64,000 nt of DNA from Sordaria brevicollis. Its lineage: Eukaryota > Ascomycota > Sordariomycetes > Sordariales > Sordariaceae. The notes beneath the pieces were generated by a model. The model searched no databases. It was given only the letters and a program-made list of their open reading frames with translations, and was not told where the DNA came from. Of this stretch, positions 12,516 through 26,239 are shown one piece after another. Where the stretch lies: positions 1,798,001 through 1,862,000 of the forward strand of contig JAUTDP010000009.1 in assembly GCA_033439795.1 (NCBI GenBank), in the 5' to 3' direction. A program made the position numbers and the translations under genes. Every line of letters starts with the position of its first letter. Position 1 is the stretch's first letter.

Positions 12516-14407
12516 TCATGATGATCTGGCCAACCGAGCCGCCTTGAATCTGCTCATGCGCGGCGGGCCGCCCTCTTCCTCATCCAGCGGGACGACGGGC
12601 TTTTCCTCCTCCGGCTTCATGAAGCCTCCCTCCTTCTGGATCATGCGATTCCGCAACCTGTTGTACTCAACCGCCGCGGCCCGGTACAGGAGCTCATCGT
12701 CCATGTCATCCGGCTCTTGTGGCGCAGACGAGACACTTCTCTCAACAACCTGGCTGGCCAGAATCTGATCCTCGGGGGTGTGGGCTCGGCAGGAGGCGTG
12801 GAGTGAGACTCGCGGAATCGCTGAGGCAGCTGGAGGGGCCCAGGGGGAAGGGAGGCCACGGCCGGAGCGGCAGCTTTTCCTGTTGACGCACGTTCCTTCT
12901 TGAACCGCGACACACGCTTGGGAGGCTCTGGCTCTTCCGTGTCTGGCTCTGGCGCTGCCGGTGCGCTGACCGCAGCTCCATGCTCGACAATATCTCCGAT
13001 GGGGTTGACCAGGGGCACCTTTGGCGCAGCGGGCTTCGGCTTCGCAACCGGCTGGATCTCCTCCTCGGGGGCAATGTCCAGTTCTGCAGCAAACCGCACG
13101 CCCTTCTTCTCCTTGCCCTTGCCCTTGGACTTCAAAGACGAAGCAGCTGATTCTGGCTGAGCAGCCTCAGTAGCTGGTGCCGACGCCGCCGCTGGTGTTG
13201 AGCGAGGTTCCCGGACGACAGTGATGTAGCCGCCACCAGCATCCTTACGATCTTCATCGTCCGGTTGCTGCGGCTTCTGGCGCTCGACGGTGAACGCAGA
13301 CTTGAAGCCCAAGCGCTTCTCAAGCTCCTGCATGCGCTGAATGTAATCGCTGGTGATCACACTGTGCTTGGAGCGGCCAAACTCGTCCTCATCGTCGTCG
13401 TCCTCATCCTCATCATACTCGTCGTCGTACTCGTCCCAGTCCACGTTCTCGTCATCGGTAGAGCCTTCATCGATCTCGAGCTCGGCCACGATGGGATGTA
13501 TCTCCTCCTGCATGTACTGGAGCATGTCGGCGCGCAACTGGCTGTCGTCCTCCGGCTCGTCCTCGGGTATCACAGCTTTCGACATGTCCATCGCCTCCTG
13601 TTCCTTGACCTTCTGCATGAGCTGCTTGATTTCGTCGGCATTGGTCGGCAACTGGTCGGCGGGCTTGGTGTCGTCGGCAAATGTGACACTCTTCGTGGAG
13701 TTTGTGGATGGAGTGGTGGGAGCTGTGTTCGAGAAATCGCTGGCGGTCGTGGAAGCGGCAGAGGTAGAGGCCACAGCAGGGGGTTGTTGCTCGATTACCG
13801 GCTTCTCTTGTGCGTCGGTGTCGGGCTTGGCCTGAGCCTGCGAAAGATCGGCCTCCGTTTTCGGGAGCTTTTGGATGCCAGCCTTCTTGAGAGCTTCCTC
13901 GACCCTCTTGCCGACCTCGCCTCCGCTTTGCAGACGGTACTGAACGACATTGTCTTCGTCATCCAGTTCCTCGATGATGTCGGTAATGGGAAGGCCGGTC
14001 TCCTCGTCGGTGCCGCCGTCCGGGTTGGCGATGACCTTTGCCGCGGCGAGCTTGTTCTCTTCGGTTTCGACAAGCTTCGTCAGCGTATCGACGTTTTTCT
14101 CGACGTAGTCGAGGCGGTGGCCGAGGGCACTGGAGATCTGGTCCGCTTCCTTCACATCGTTTTCGCCGAAGATCTCGTTGATTTCCTTCATGCTGATGAG
14201 GGTGCCGTCGTACTCGCGACGGATGCGAGCAAGCTCAGTGCGGGGAGGCGGGTCCTTGGGCAGGCTATCGACTTCCTCTTTGAGTGCTGCATACTCAAAA
14301 TAGGTTTGTTGCCAGTGCGTAAGGGACGCGTGAAGCTGGTTGACCTTGCCCTCGAGCAGCTGCATGTGCCGGTCGAGGTCGGCAAGGTGGTCTCTTGACG
14401 CAGCCAT
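12516..14407 (-). CDS. URI/Bud27-type unconventional prefoldin (RPB5 interactor), with apparent 1-bp frameshift
   Basis: Prefoldin-like scaffold that in yeast (Bud27) and humans (URI1) binds Rpb5 and helps assemble RNA polymerases in the cytoplasm. The N-terminus (about residues 1-130) is a prefoldin alpha-type coiled coil: HMQLLEGKVNQLHASLTHW, then EYDGTLISMKEINEIFGE. The middle is acidic and low-complexity (DEYDDEYDEDEDDDDEDE), followed by ITSDYIQRMQELEKRLG. The C-terminus has the basic MSRFKAARLA tail also seen in related fungal proteins. The frame from 14407 is lost after PPAEPTPP. The natural continuation EDQILASQVVERSV...DDMDDELLYRAAAVEYN is one base out. One extra base in the five-base run at 12774-12778 (G on +) restores 630 codons to the stop at 12516. 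I think this is an assembly deletion. No intron seen. Confidence 0.85.
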
Positions 14408-14911
14408 GGCGTGGAAATGGAAAGGAATGGATGAGGGTTGGTGATGGGATGCAAAGGGAACGAAGATTGAAAGGGGAGAAAAGTTTCACGCGATGACGGA
14501 TGAGGTTGAAAATTTGGGGAGCTTATGTAATAGAATCGGTTGACCTTCGGGGTTAGGGTTGGAGCTGTTCACCAGAATGTGTAGAAGCATTTGGAAACAA
14601 CATTGTTCTTTCAAATTCTACCAAGATGGACCCGAGCGACGGGACACCACATACCCAGAATATCCATTCGATCGAGCTAAACTCGTAAATGCAATCCAAT
14701 AACATAATTCCGAAGCATCAGTCGACGACATATTTGGTTTCAGAGAGCCACAATCGCATGCGGACTACATACGTTCACGTAGAGAGATGTTCATGTTGTT
14801 TGGAAGATGAGTTTTCGATATGAGTGTGGTCGATATGTACAGAACCGACTCTGAAGTCCATACTCCACATCACGACGATTGCAGCCAATCATATTACATG
14901 TTCTGCCGTTA
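14408..14911. promoter_or_regulatory. URI upstream region, bordering the transposon block
   Basis: Normal-composition DNA of about 500 bp upstream of the URI start, ending exactly where the inverted end of the DNA transposon begins. It must contain the URI promoter. The TA at 14910-14911 is the likely left target dinucleotide of the pogo element. No gene seen. Confidence 0.5.
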
Positions 14912-15005
14912 CTTGGAGGTTTCTAGTGCCAAGACTATTACCCCCTCTTTTGCATCCACAAAGAGGGGGGGGCAAAACCCTGGGACAAATTAAAACCTTA
15001 GGATA
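14912..15005 (+). repeat. Left terminal inverted repeat of the pogo element
   Basis: Starts CTTGGAGG and pairs with the reverse complement of 50272-50364. It carries two internal palindromes: CTTGG/CCAAG at the very tip, and CCCCCTCTTT with AAAGAGGGGG around a short loop at 14941-14970. Flanked by TA at 14910-14911. Almost free of RIP. Confidence 0.85.
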
Positions 15006-15849
15006 GTACCGATAGGCGCTATGTACTTTTCCCTATTAACGCTGCGTAAAACGACTTTTTGACATCGTTATTTCGGCACTATCCTATAACGCAACGCTAT
15101 TAAAATTATTTATTTGGATTCGTAAAATTAGTAAAGATTCAATATATTTATAGATTATTAAATTTGTATATTAAACTTATTAGATTTATTGCAAATAGAC
15201 TTCGATAACCTCCTTAAAACGCCCGCCGGCTTTATTAGCGCCCGTTAATATTTTATTATTCGTAAAAACGCGCGACTATATAAATTTATTTATAATATAT
15301 ATTTGAGGAAGTTTCTTTCTATTAAGTAAATTGCTATTTGTATTAATAAATTTTATAGTTCGATTACCCGCTAAATAAAGGTATTATAGGAGACCGATTA
15401 ATTAACGATATTATTACGACCTAATGGTAGACCGTAGTCGTTAAATTTTTATAAGGAGGAGGCTATTATTGTATATGTAATATTCTATTTCCGTAATAGA
15501 TTCCTTGCGCTAAGGGAGATAGTAATAATTATAATAAATCGATTACGTTCGTTATAACCGAATCCCCTATCGATTAAATTCGACCGTCGCTAGTTTCGAA
15601 AGTTTATAATAAATTATTTAGAGCTTCGCGATATAATTGTACGTATAGTCGATATTAAACGCCGTTTTTAGGAGTTAAATAATAATTTTATTAATAATTA
15701 ATTTAATTAGTATAAAGATTTCGCTACCGATATCCCCCTATACGACTGTTAAAACGTTAACGAATATAATGCGTAAATTAGCTACGTAACGAACGGCTAT
15801 ACGAAAGTAGTTATATTACGGGAATTAATAAAGGAAAAGGTTAATTACA

Positions 15850-16521
15850 TTTTTTAGTATAAAAATATATAAGGATAAATATTAACGTTTTATAATTTTA
15901 AATCGTTAATATTATTAACCGAGAATTGTATACCTTTATTATATTTATTAATCCTTTTGGTTCTTATATCCCCTTATACTTTATTTTTAAAATTAATCTT
16001 ATTGAGGAATTTATCGATAATAACCTTCTTAGCGATATATAATTTGTTAAATCCTTTATTAATTTTTCGAATATAAAATTAACCTTCGATTGGTTAAAGT
16101 ATTTTAATAAATATTCGTATAAATTATTATTAACCTTTTAAAAATTTAATTATTTTCTTTAAAAGTGGTTTAGTTGCGACGAAAATGGCGTAAATCTATA
16201 TAATTATAAATTCGATATTATAAATATTTTTAATATTATAGCGAAACGCTATTTACTTATTAGTAAAAAGGTATATTAATTATTTATTATCGACGGTTTT
16301 AATAACTATTATAATATAGCTATTTAAAATTATACAACCGTATTCGATATTATTATATTTATACTACCCCCCTATTCTACCTACTTTATACAACCTTTCG
16401 ATATTAGAATTTTTTTATTATTTAAAATATAATACTAAAAGGTCCTTCGCTAATTTATTATAAAGGGAAAATATAATTTTATGCGCGCTACTTTTGTTCG
16501 AGAATTTAATAAAATTATTAT
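15850..16521 (+). pseudogene. pogo-type transposase, catalytic (DDE) part, RIP-inactivated
   Basis: In one plus-strand frame, interrupted only by TAA/TAG of the RIP type, I read a region resembling the pogo catalytic core. It contains FDWLKYFNKYS, then IDGFNNYYNIAI near 16290, then IFILPPYSTYFIQPFD near 16355-16400, followed by QYQKVLR. These correspond to the second catalytic Asp and the Q-P-L-D segment before the third acidic residue in pogo/Fot1 enzymes. The reading is cut at 16521 by insertion of LTR element A. Exact boundaries and the N-terminal DNA-binding part are not resolved. Confidence 0.7.
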
Positions 16522-16787
16522 TAATATTACGGCGCTAGCGGATAGGGTCCCTATTTGGCGGACCGGTTACCCGGTTATCGCTCGGGCGGTCACCTAATAA
16601 AGGTTAACCGCACCAGCGCACGTAACTGCGTACCGCCTTCGTAGGTCGCCCGCGCCCAGGTATAAAACCCTGGCGCAGGGCGCGCCCTTTACTCGTTTTT
16701 CTTCTTTTCTTCTTCATTTTATAATTTTACAATAGATTTAAATTCAACGTATTAAACTTATCTCTCGTAATTACGTCGCTCGTAACA
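16522..16787 (+). repeat. Left (5') LTR of element A
   Basis: 266 bp, starting TAATATTACGGCGC and ending CTCGTAACA; original ends were probably TG...CA. Contains a TATA box (TATAAAA, 16661-16667) downstream of a GC-rich core, so the U3/R boundary lies shortly after. The first half is less RIP-mutated than the matching part of the right LTR. Confidence 0.92.
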
Positions 16788-16999
16788 ATTATAAAATTAT
16801 CCTTAATATATTAAGGAAGTATTTAAAAATCCTAAACCTATTTATTAATTAAAGTAATTATAGTATATACTTTCGTAATTAATTATAATAATATATACCC
16901 CCGATAAAAAAGCTATTACAATTAAAACCGTTAAATTATTTATTACCGAAAGCGTTTAAATAAATAAAATTTAAAAGAAGAATATATCTAATAAATTCG

Positions 17000-19900
17000 T
17001 AATCGAATAAATTAAATTCGATATTACGAACGTACTTATTATTTTTAATATAATTATTTAGTAAAATAATATTTTTAAACGTTGTTCGCTTAATAATATT
17101 ATAATCGGTACCCTTAAAGAGAAATAGGATATTTAATTATATAATATCGATAAATCTAATTTAAAGGATTATAATATCCCGGAGGATATAAATAAAACTA
17201 TTACGTTTTTTAATTAGGAAATTATTAATAAGCTCGCCGATGTCCATTATACGTTTAATATAGAAAATTTATTCGATTTCTTATATACGAAAATTAATAC
17301 GATTGCGAAATATTAGGCCTAATATAATAAAGGATATCCAACCTTTACTTTTAAAATTTTAATAACTACGGGTTAAAATTATTAAGAATAAAATAATAAT
17401 AATATCCTATTAATAAATTTCGATACTTTTAAATTTACTATCGAGGATTTTAAGGGCGTATACGCTATTTTTAAAGAAATTAAATTACAAACTATTTTAA
17501 CGGAAATTATCCTTTCCTAATAACGAAAATACTAAATTATCGTTATTAATTTAAATATTAATTTAGAATAAATATACAAATACGCTACTAACTTATTAAA
17601 ATATTAGAAAGGCGCTAAAATAAATAACGAACGCTTCCGCGAGGATTTACGTAAGGAATAAAGTAAAAATATATTCCTAACGCGCTAACTATTAGAAACC
17701 CGCGGGAATAAAAATCCTAACCTCGAATTAAATAATTACGAAGTTTTATATTATAAAAACGCCGTATTACGCGAAAAGAACCGCGAATTCTAAATTCAAT
17801 TTATTAAATTACGTTAGATTATTAATTATTTTAACGAAGGCGCTTAAAATAATACCCTATTTAATAACGGTTAGGATAATAATTTATTCGATAATAAAGG
17901 AATTTAAAATAATATTTTATCGAACGACGGTTATACCGATAAATAGGGTATTTTATATAAATAAAAAGATAATTCCTCGATTAAGGGTTATTTTTCTTAC
18001 CCTTGCTTCTTTATTAAATAGAACGAAATTCGCCGGGAATTAATCGAAAAAGAGAAAGAGTTCGCTAAAATTAAGGATAATTTAATAGTTATAAAAATCT
18101 AAATTAAAGAGCTAAGAGGAATAATAATTACCCGGGACGGTAATATAACCGATTTATATATTATAATTATTACCCTAATTAAAGAGAATATCGATTTCTA
18201 TAAAGAGAATATTAACTTCTATAAAAAAAAGGTCGCCTTTTTAATTCCTGAAAATTTCGAACGCTATAACCGCGCTAATTGCAATAATAATAACGATAAT
18301 AGAAGTTATTACGAAGAAATATTTATTACCGATTTTTTTACTATTAATTATAAACGTTTATTAATTAAAGAAAAGGACTTACCCTACTTTTATAACGAAA
18401 AGGATAAAAATACTATTACTTTTAATATTTAATACTATTATATTTTTAATAAATTTAAATTAAATACCGATTATTTCTCTAATAACGAAATTAAGAAAAT
18501 ATATATCGAAAATCGTATTATTAATAAAGTTACTTAAAATTTTAAACCCTATTTCGCTAACGGTCCTTATAATATTAAGACTTTTAATAAATTATTTACC
18601 TATTTACGCGCCGAATATTATAATTATAATCGAAAGGAGAAAACTATTTACGAATTTAACGATTTAAAATTCGAAATAAGTAGGGATTTCTAAAAATTCC
18701 GTAATAAATTCGTATATTTAACCGGAGAATATAATTATCCTCCTAATTTATAGAAATAAAAATTCAATTAAAAATTTCCAAGTACTATTTAAAACGCTTT
18801 CCTTTAGGAATATAGATAAAAAAACGTTACTTTTAATTAATATACTTTAATAGCTAAAAAGGCGGTTAAAATTAATTAATATATTTTTCGTAATAATAAA
18901 GTTAAAAAAGATAATAAAGATAAGGATAAAAATACTTCCTCTTCTTCTACGAATTCGTTTAATAAGGTTAAGGGTTCTATTAATTTTAATAAAAATTCTA
19001 ATAATATTATTAGTAGTAGTATTAATATTAATAATAATAATTAAAATAATTCCCGTTGTACCTTTAATATAATTTGTAAAAAAGCCCGTAAATTATTCGA
19101 AGAGAATAAATATTTCGTATATAAAAAAATTAGATATCGTTTTTACAATTACCCTAATCGTCGTAGCGGTAACCTTAATTATATTAATAAATTAGTCGAT
19201 TATTATAATTGTAAAAATAAAGAAAATAATAAACCGACCGATAATAAAGCGGAAAATTAATTACCCTAAGAATATTAAACTCCCTCCTAAAGATTAAATT
19301 AATAAGTGCTTATTTTAGAAAGAATTTAAAAGAAATACTATTAGAAAGTATAAAAGTAAATAAAAGATTTTTAAAGGATTATTTAAATAGATTTATATTA
19401 ATTACGTTTTATACTATAGTAAGTAATAATAGAAAAACTTTATTTATAAATAATATATTTATTAATTCGGGAGTAAATGGTAATATTTTTATAAATAAGG
19501 ATTTCGCTAATAATATAATAAAATAAGGAATAGAAAGGCTATACAATTTCTAACCTTACGCGGTAGGGGGGTATATTAGATAATATAATAAAATAATCGA
19601 TTAATGCTTACGAAGTACTATTGAAATATAAGGATAGAAATTCGAAAAAAAAATAATAATCGTTATTAATTCGGGATATAACGTTATTTTAAATAAATAT
19701 TAGCTAAAAAAGTATAAAATTTTAATCGATATTATAAATACGAAATTTATCTTTAATAAAATAACCACTATTCTTTTAACCCTTAATAAACGGATTACCG
19801 AATTCGAAAACCTCGTTAAAATTGCGATACTATCCCCCTCAACGAAATACAACCGACCGATCGAATTTTTCGAAGAATTAAAAAAGCGATTAATTTAACG

Positions 19901-22438
19901 TAGGGAAAACGAAAATTTAATAAAAATAAAACGCTAATTATTAAATTAATACGCCTTAAAACGGGAAAAAAAGGACGTAATACTTATATAACGAAAATAT
20001 ATTAAAATATTTAAAATTAAATAAAGAAACGATCCTTATTAAAGCGAGGACGCGTAAAATCGATATTAATTAAAGAGAAATAACGTAGGTTAATATAAAT
20101 ATTATAATAACTTTATAATAGTCGGTACCGACGCCTTTTTTATATTCGCTAAACGAAAATATATAAAAATAATTAATTTTTATAAATTTAATCGATTTAT
20201 TAACGATTATAAAAAATAAGCCTTTATTAAGGATAAAATAAAATTACGCGAATAAATTAAAAAAAAAGTCCTTAAATACGTTTATAAATACCTAAATGTA
20301 TTTAATAAGAAGGAATCCGATATTTTACTAAATTATTGCGCTAACGATTATAAAATCGATTTAACGGACGGAGTAAAACCCGAAGATTTTAAATATAATT
20401 TATTATATAAAATATCGGTCGATAAATTAAAAACTTATCGAAATTATATAAACGAAACCTTAATTAAAAGATTTATCGAAAATAATTCTATATTTTAAGC
20501 GGCGCCCATCCTCTTCGTATTAAAAGCTAACGGCGGATTAAAATTCTATATAAATTATCGGAAATTCAACGCTATTATAAAGAAAAATAGGTACCCTCTC
20601 CCTTTAATTGACGAAACTATTATTAAAATTAATTAAGTAAAAATTTTCTCGAAGATCGATATTAAATAAACTTTCTACCGCATTTATATATACCCCAACG
20701 ACGAAGAATTTATAATATTCCGAATAAAATATAGCGCTTATAAATATAAAATCCTACCTTTCGAATTAATTAATAGACTATTAATATTCTAATAGTATAT
20801 TAACGAAATATTAATAAGTTACTTCGACGACTTCTATAACGCGTATATCGATAATATTCTTATCTTTTCGAATAATTTAGAAGAATATAAAATCTACGTT
20901 CAAAAAATATTAATTAAATTAAAAGTAACGGGTTTATAAACGGATTTAAATAAATACGAATTTTACATTAAGAAAACTAAATTCTTAAACTTTATTATCG
21001 GAACGGACGGAGTATTTATCGATCCTCAAAAAATCGCTATTATAAAAGATTAGTAAATTTTAACGAATATATAGGGAATATAATCCTTCTTAGGTTTTTA
21101 TAATTTTTATTAATAATTCGTTAAAAATTATAACCGAATTGCCAAACCGCTAACGGTATTAATAAGGAAAAGAGAAATATTTAATTAAAATAGAAACTAT
21201 TAAACTACCTTCGAAGAATTTAAAGGGAAGTTACTATTAGTATTTATTTTAGTTTATTTTAAATATAATTAACTAATATGGGTAGAAACGGATACTTCTA
21301 ACGGGGTAATAATAGGGGTACTATTTTAATTAATCGATAACGAATAGCGCCCTATTACTTTTTATTCCGAAACTATATATAAGGTAGAATATAATTACTC
21401 TATCTATAATAAAGAATTAATAGTAATCGTTAAAGCTTTATAATATTAGAAGGCCGAATTTATTAATTTATAGGAACCTTTTTTAATTTTTATAGATAAT
21501 AAAGCGTTTAAATAATTTAATACTAAACGATTATTAAATTTATAATAAGCGGGTTAAATAAAATTCCTATCCCAATATTATTTTATTATTTTATACCGGT
21601 TGGAGAAAGAGAACGGGGCGGCCGACGTTTTATTAAGGAAAGTAGAAGATTTAAAGAATTAGAAAATTAAGTAAAAAGCCTACTATATTTTCTAAATCTT
21701 TAAGAATTTGGAAAATAGCTGTATAATATAACTTAATAATATAATTAATAATATTAACGTTGTTTATACGTTAATTTCGTTTTTAAAAACCCTTATAGAA
21801 ATTAACCCGGAAATTGCGGAGAGTAATTGAAAGGATCGCTTAGAAGGATACCTTTTAATAGATTATTTTATATTTAAAAATAAAATTTACTTAAATTTGG
21901 AGATTTATCGAAATATAATTAAAAGGGGGGAAAACGGGTATCGATTTATTATTAATAAAATTCTTACCCATTTTAATAAATTTATTATACTACCCGGCAC
22001 TCTAAGAGTTTAAATTATCTACGAATTATATATAAAAATTATTACTATTTATCCGGGTCGAAATAAAATAAAACGTTTAATATCTATATAATATTAATAG
22101 TTAAAAATAACCGGTAACGTCGATTACTTCGTCGCTAATTGCGTAATATATTATATTTCGAAGGTTCCCCGGGATAAAACCCCCGGTAAATTAGAGTTTA
22201 TTTTAACGGCTTAGTATATTTAGTAAAGTTTAATCGTAAATTTTAAAATTATATTTAAGGATAAACGAAGATTCGATAACGTATTCGTAATAATAGACCG
22301 ATTAAATAAAGTATTATAAACCATCTTTTACTTTATAATAATAATAGCCCGAAATATAATCCGTATATATTACGAAGGCCCTTACTATATTTATAAATTA
22401 TTAAGCGAAGTTATTTCGGATAAAGGCCCCCAATTTAT
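17000..22438 (+). pseudogene. Element A gag-pol remnant up to the integrase break
   Basis: RIP-degraded Ty3/gypsy polyprotein. The gag end has a CCHC-like knuckle remnant near 19060-19200 (YFVYKKIRYRFYNYPN, cysteines turned to Tyr). The reverse transcriptase core begins GGLKFYINYRKFNAI near 20530, with the catalytic box now YIDNILIFS at about 20845 (normally YxDD). RNase H starts WVETDTSNG near 21280. The integrase zinc-binding and catalytic parts run from about 21900 and stop at SDKGPQFI, where element B enters. Stops are almost all TAA/TAG in the pol frame. No function remains. Confidence 0.85.
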
Positions 22439-22724
22439 TGTAAGGGTATCGCTAGGAAAGCCTAGGGGGACCCGCACAATTAGGGTACAATAGCCCAGGA
22501 CGACGGATAAAATAGCAAATAAAATAAAGATAGCAAAATATAATATAGAGGAAAAGATTTCGGAGTCCGGGCGCCGACCGTTCCGGACCTACAGGGAAGC
22601 GCACAAATATAAAAAAGGATAACTCCTAACTAAAAACTTATATCTAATTAAATTAAAATTTTTCTCCTAAAATAAATTTACTTTATATAATTTACTCTTA
22701 CCCTTTCGTATTTATAATTTTATA
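22439..22724 (+). repeat. Left (5') LTR of element B
   Basis: 286 bp starting with intact TG (TGTAAGGGTATCG). The first ~90 bp keep CA/TG; the last ~70 bp are strongly RIPed on both strands. A GC-rich core has the inverted repeat GTCCGG/CCGGAC. Confidence 0.93.
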
Positions 22725-22899
22725 ATTCTTTAACCTCTACAATTCCGTTAATAAAAACCGTAAATATAATTAATAAACGTAAAGAGAATTCGCGCGGAAA
22801 AGGCACTACCGGCTCTCACTATAAAAATAGCGTAAACCCGATATAAAAAACGTATAACTACTTATATATTATTAATAATATAATTAAAAATCCTATTAA

Positions 22900-25800
22900 T
22901 AAAGGGATTATTAATAAATATAAAGAAAACGATTACGAAGCGGCGTCCTACGAACCCGAGAATAATACCACTTTAAAAGATTTCGGCGATAAATATAATA
23001 ATATTAATAATAATAAACCGTAATCTAAATTTATATTACGCGAAAAGGCCGAAGGTAATTCTAAATAAAAAACCTAAATATAATTTAAAGAGCGGTACCT
23101 AATAAGGAATTTATATACTTTTAACCGCTACCATTCTAAAAACCCTTATTAACGAAAGGAATACTATATTAATAAGGTAGAATAATAATTATAATCGGAA
23201 TTTCGTTAGGGTAAAAGCTTCTTAAAGTCCGATCGGCGTAATTATTCCTTATTTATACGCAACCATTTATTAAATAAATATTCCTAATCCCGCTTTTGTT
23301 TTTACTTTTATTCTTATTTTTAATTTCGTACCTATTTTTATTCCTGGACCTATTCCCGCTCCCTATCCGCCTAATCCGATTAATCCGGCCGTTTTAATAA
23401 TTTTTCCCCCGTATAAAAACGTCGTAAACGGCGAATATCCCGCGAACGTAAACGTATAAAACGGCGTAAACGTTAAGGATTTGTAAAAATAATATTAAAT
23501 TTTTATAAATATTATTATAATTTATATAAAAAACTATAGGTTAAAAAGATAAAGAATCTTATTTACATCCCCCTACGTATAACGTTCGTAAATTAATAAT
23601 AAATAATATAAACGCCGAAATCGAAAATTAAATCGACAGTATTAAAAATAGTAATTAAATTCGTAAGAATATTAATACTTATTAACTTATTTAATAAACC
23701 CTTTTTAAAGCCGATAATTTTATAATTATTTTATAGCGTATATATTCCGTTACCCTCTTCGATAATAAAGGTTAGAAACGACTTATAATATAAGAAGAAT
23801 TTTTAAAATTTATCCGTAAAGAATATATTACCCCCGAAATTTATAAATTTAATATTAAAAAATAATTATTTTTTATATATTAAAGCGATAATAAAGATTT
23901 ATAGAAATTATAAGACCGATATTAATATAATTATTAACGGTTTAGTAAAAATATTATTGCGAATAAATAATTAATATATAATTTCTTTTTCTAATTAAAA
24001 AAAAACGTATATAATTATTTCTATACGTATTAAATCCCTATTAATAACCTAATAGAAATTATTTCGAAAGTAATAAATTAGTAGACCGAATTTAAAGATA
24101 AGAAGTAAACCTTAAGGGATAAAATAAATAAAGGTTATTATAACGAATAATCTTCGCGCTATAAAAGGTTTTCGAATAATAAGCGTTTTAATTATAATAA
24201 GGATTATAACCGAAATTATAATTAAAACCGTAATTGGGATCGTAATTCCGGAGGGTATAAAGGCCGTAAAAGAGATTAATCCCTTAATAAATAGAATAAG
24301 AATAATAATAAATCCGGCCTAAACTATTATAATTATAAAAATAAAGGATATTACGCTTATAATTATACGAAATATAGAAAAATAAATAATTAAAACCGGC
24401 CGAAAGAGAAAGTTATTATTTAAAGCGTAATTACCGAATAAAATATTAAACGTAATAATAATAAAAAAGATAATTATATTTCAAATACCGAAGAATTAGT
24501 AAAAGGTTAAACCCTATAAAAAAGCCGTTATTTAATAGAATTAGCGGTTTTAAAACGGTTAGAAGAAATGGGCTAAGTAAAATTTCCGTAATATTAATTA
24601 TATTAAGGGGTCGCCGATTAAAAAAACGTATAGATTTAAATTTAAGAATAGAAATTAATATTATATATAAAAACTTTACGAAGAAGTATAAATTAAAGAA
24701 AATAGAAACCGGTATTCTATTTATTTTAATAAATACGAATAATAGAAAAATACGTTACTATAAAGTATACGAATTAACGTTTATTTTAAAGGACCGGAAG
24801 GGTTAGGAAAAAGAATTTACTTAATTATTCTATACAATCCGAAGAAATAATCGGATACTACTATTATTATTATTTATACCGGGTATAGGTTTTAAAAGTA
24901 TTATTATATATATTAATAAGAATAAATTTGAATTTAAAAGGGTATTTTTTATTAATATTATAACTCTTACGCGTAAAATAATATATAGTAATCGAACTTA
25001 TATTATTAATTTAATTTTAGTATATAATTTACTAGAATCGGACTTTAAAAACGTAGATAAAAATAAAGAACTGTCCGAAAATATAGCGGATAATATTCCC
25101 TTAGCGTTAAAAGGGTTTAAAAATATATTTTTTAAAGAAAAAGCTAAAGTATTATTATAATTATTAAACGTTAAATACGAAATCGTTTTTAAAGAAAGGG
25201 AAGAAATACCGAATATCCTTATTTACTTTTTATTTATTATATAATTAGAAACGCTATACGAATATTTAAAGGAGAATTTACGGATTAACCGTATTTATTA
25301 TTCCTAAAACTTTATTAAAACGCCGATTTTATTTATATTTAAAAAGGATAATACATTATAATTATATATCGATTACCGGGGATTAAATAAAATTACTATT
25401 AAAAATTAATACCTACTACTATTAATTAATAAATTAATAAACCGAATAATCGGCGCCAAAATATTTTCTAAAATTAATTTACGTAAAGCGTATTATTAAA
25501 TCCGAATTAAAGAAGGGGATTAATAGAAGACCGCTTTTAAAACGTAGTATAATTATTTCGAATATATAATAATACCGTTCGGGTTTATAAATATACCCGC
25601 TATATTTTAAATATATATATATAAAATATTTGCGGGACTTATCGACTATATTTATATAATATATTTTAATAATATTTTAATTTATTCGAATTTTAAAGAG
25701 GAATATAACGAATATTTCCGTTTAATCTTCGAACGTTTATACGTTATTTAACTTTTCGCAAAAGCGTCTAAATACGAATTCTATAAAAATTATATCAATT

Positions 25801-26239
25801 TCTTCGGCTATTAGATTATTACGGAAGGGGTAATAATAAACCCTAAAAGGGTAAAGGCGGTTTAGGAGTAGTTAATGCTTAAATCCTTCTATAATATCTA
25901 AATATTCTTAAAATTTACTAATTTTTACCGATGGTTTGTATATTAATATTTTTATATAATAAAGCTTATTACCAATTTATTAAAGGGGAATAAAAACGGG
26001 CGGAAATTAAACGCGTTTTATTAAATTAAGGAGGCCGATAAAGTATTCCGGGTTTTAAAGGAAGCGTTTATAATAGTGCCGATCCTTCGTTATTAGGACC
26101 TAATTAAAAAAATTAAAATTAAAATGGACGTTTCGTAGAAGGCTATTTCGGGAATTTTATCCTAATTTACGGGAGATATTTAATACCCCGTAGCGTTCTT
26201 TTCTAAAAAATTAATAAACGTAGAATAATAATAATATAC
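22900..26239 (+). pseudogene. Element B gag and RT remnant
   Basis: Gag-like charged region, then a CCHC knuckle remnant near 24315-24375 (YYNYKNKGYYAYNYTK, from a C-x2-C-x4-H-x4-C pattern). RT core from about 25330: LYIDYRGLNKITIKN, with the catalytic box now YFNNILIYS near 25665. RNase H begins PVAFFSKKLINVE near 26185 and is cut at 26239 by element C. Stops are RIP-type. Confidence 0.85.

Noticed and set aside
13265..14398. 377-codon open frame antisense to URI
   Set aside because: Mirror reading of the real gene: codon bias of the sense strand leaves the antisense frame open. No domain.
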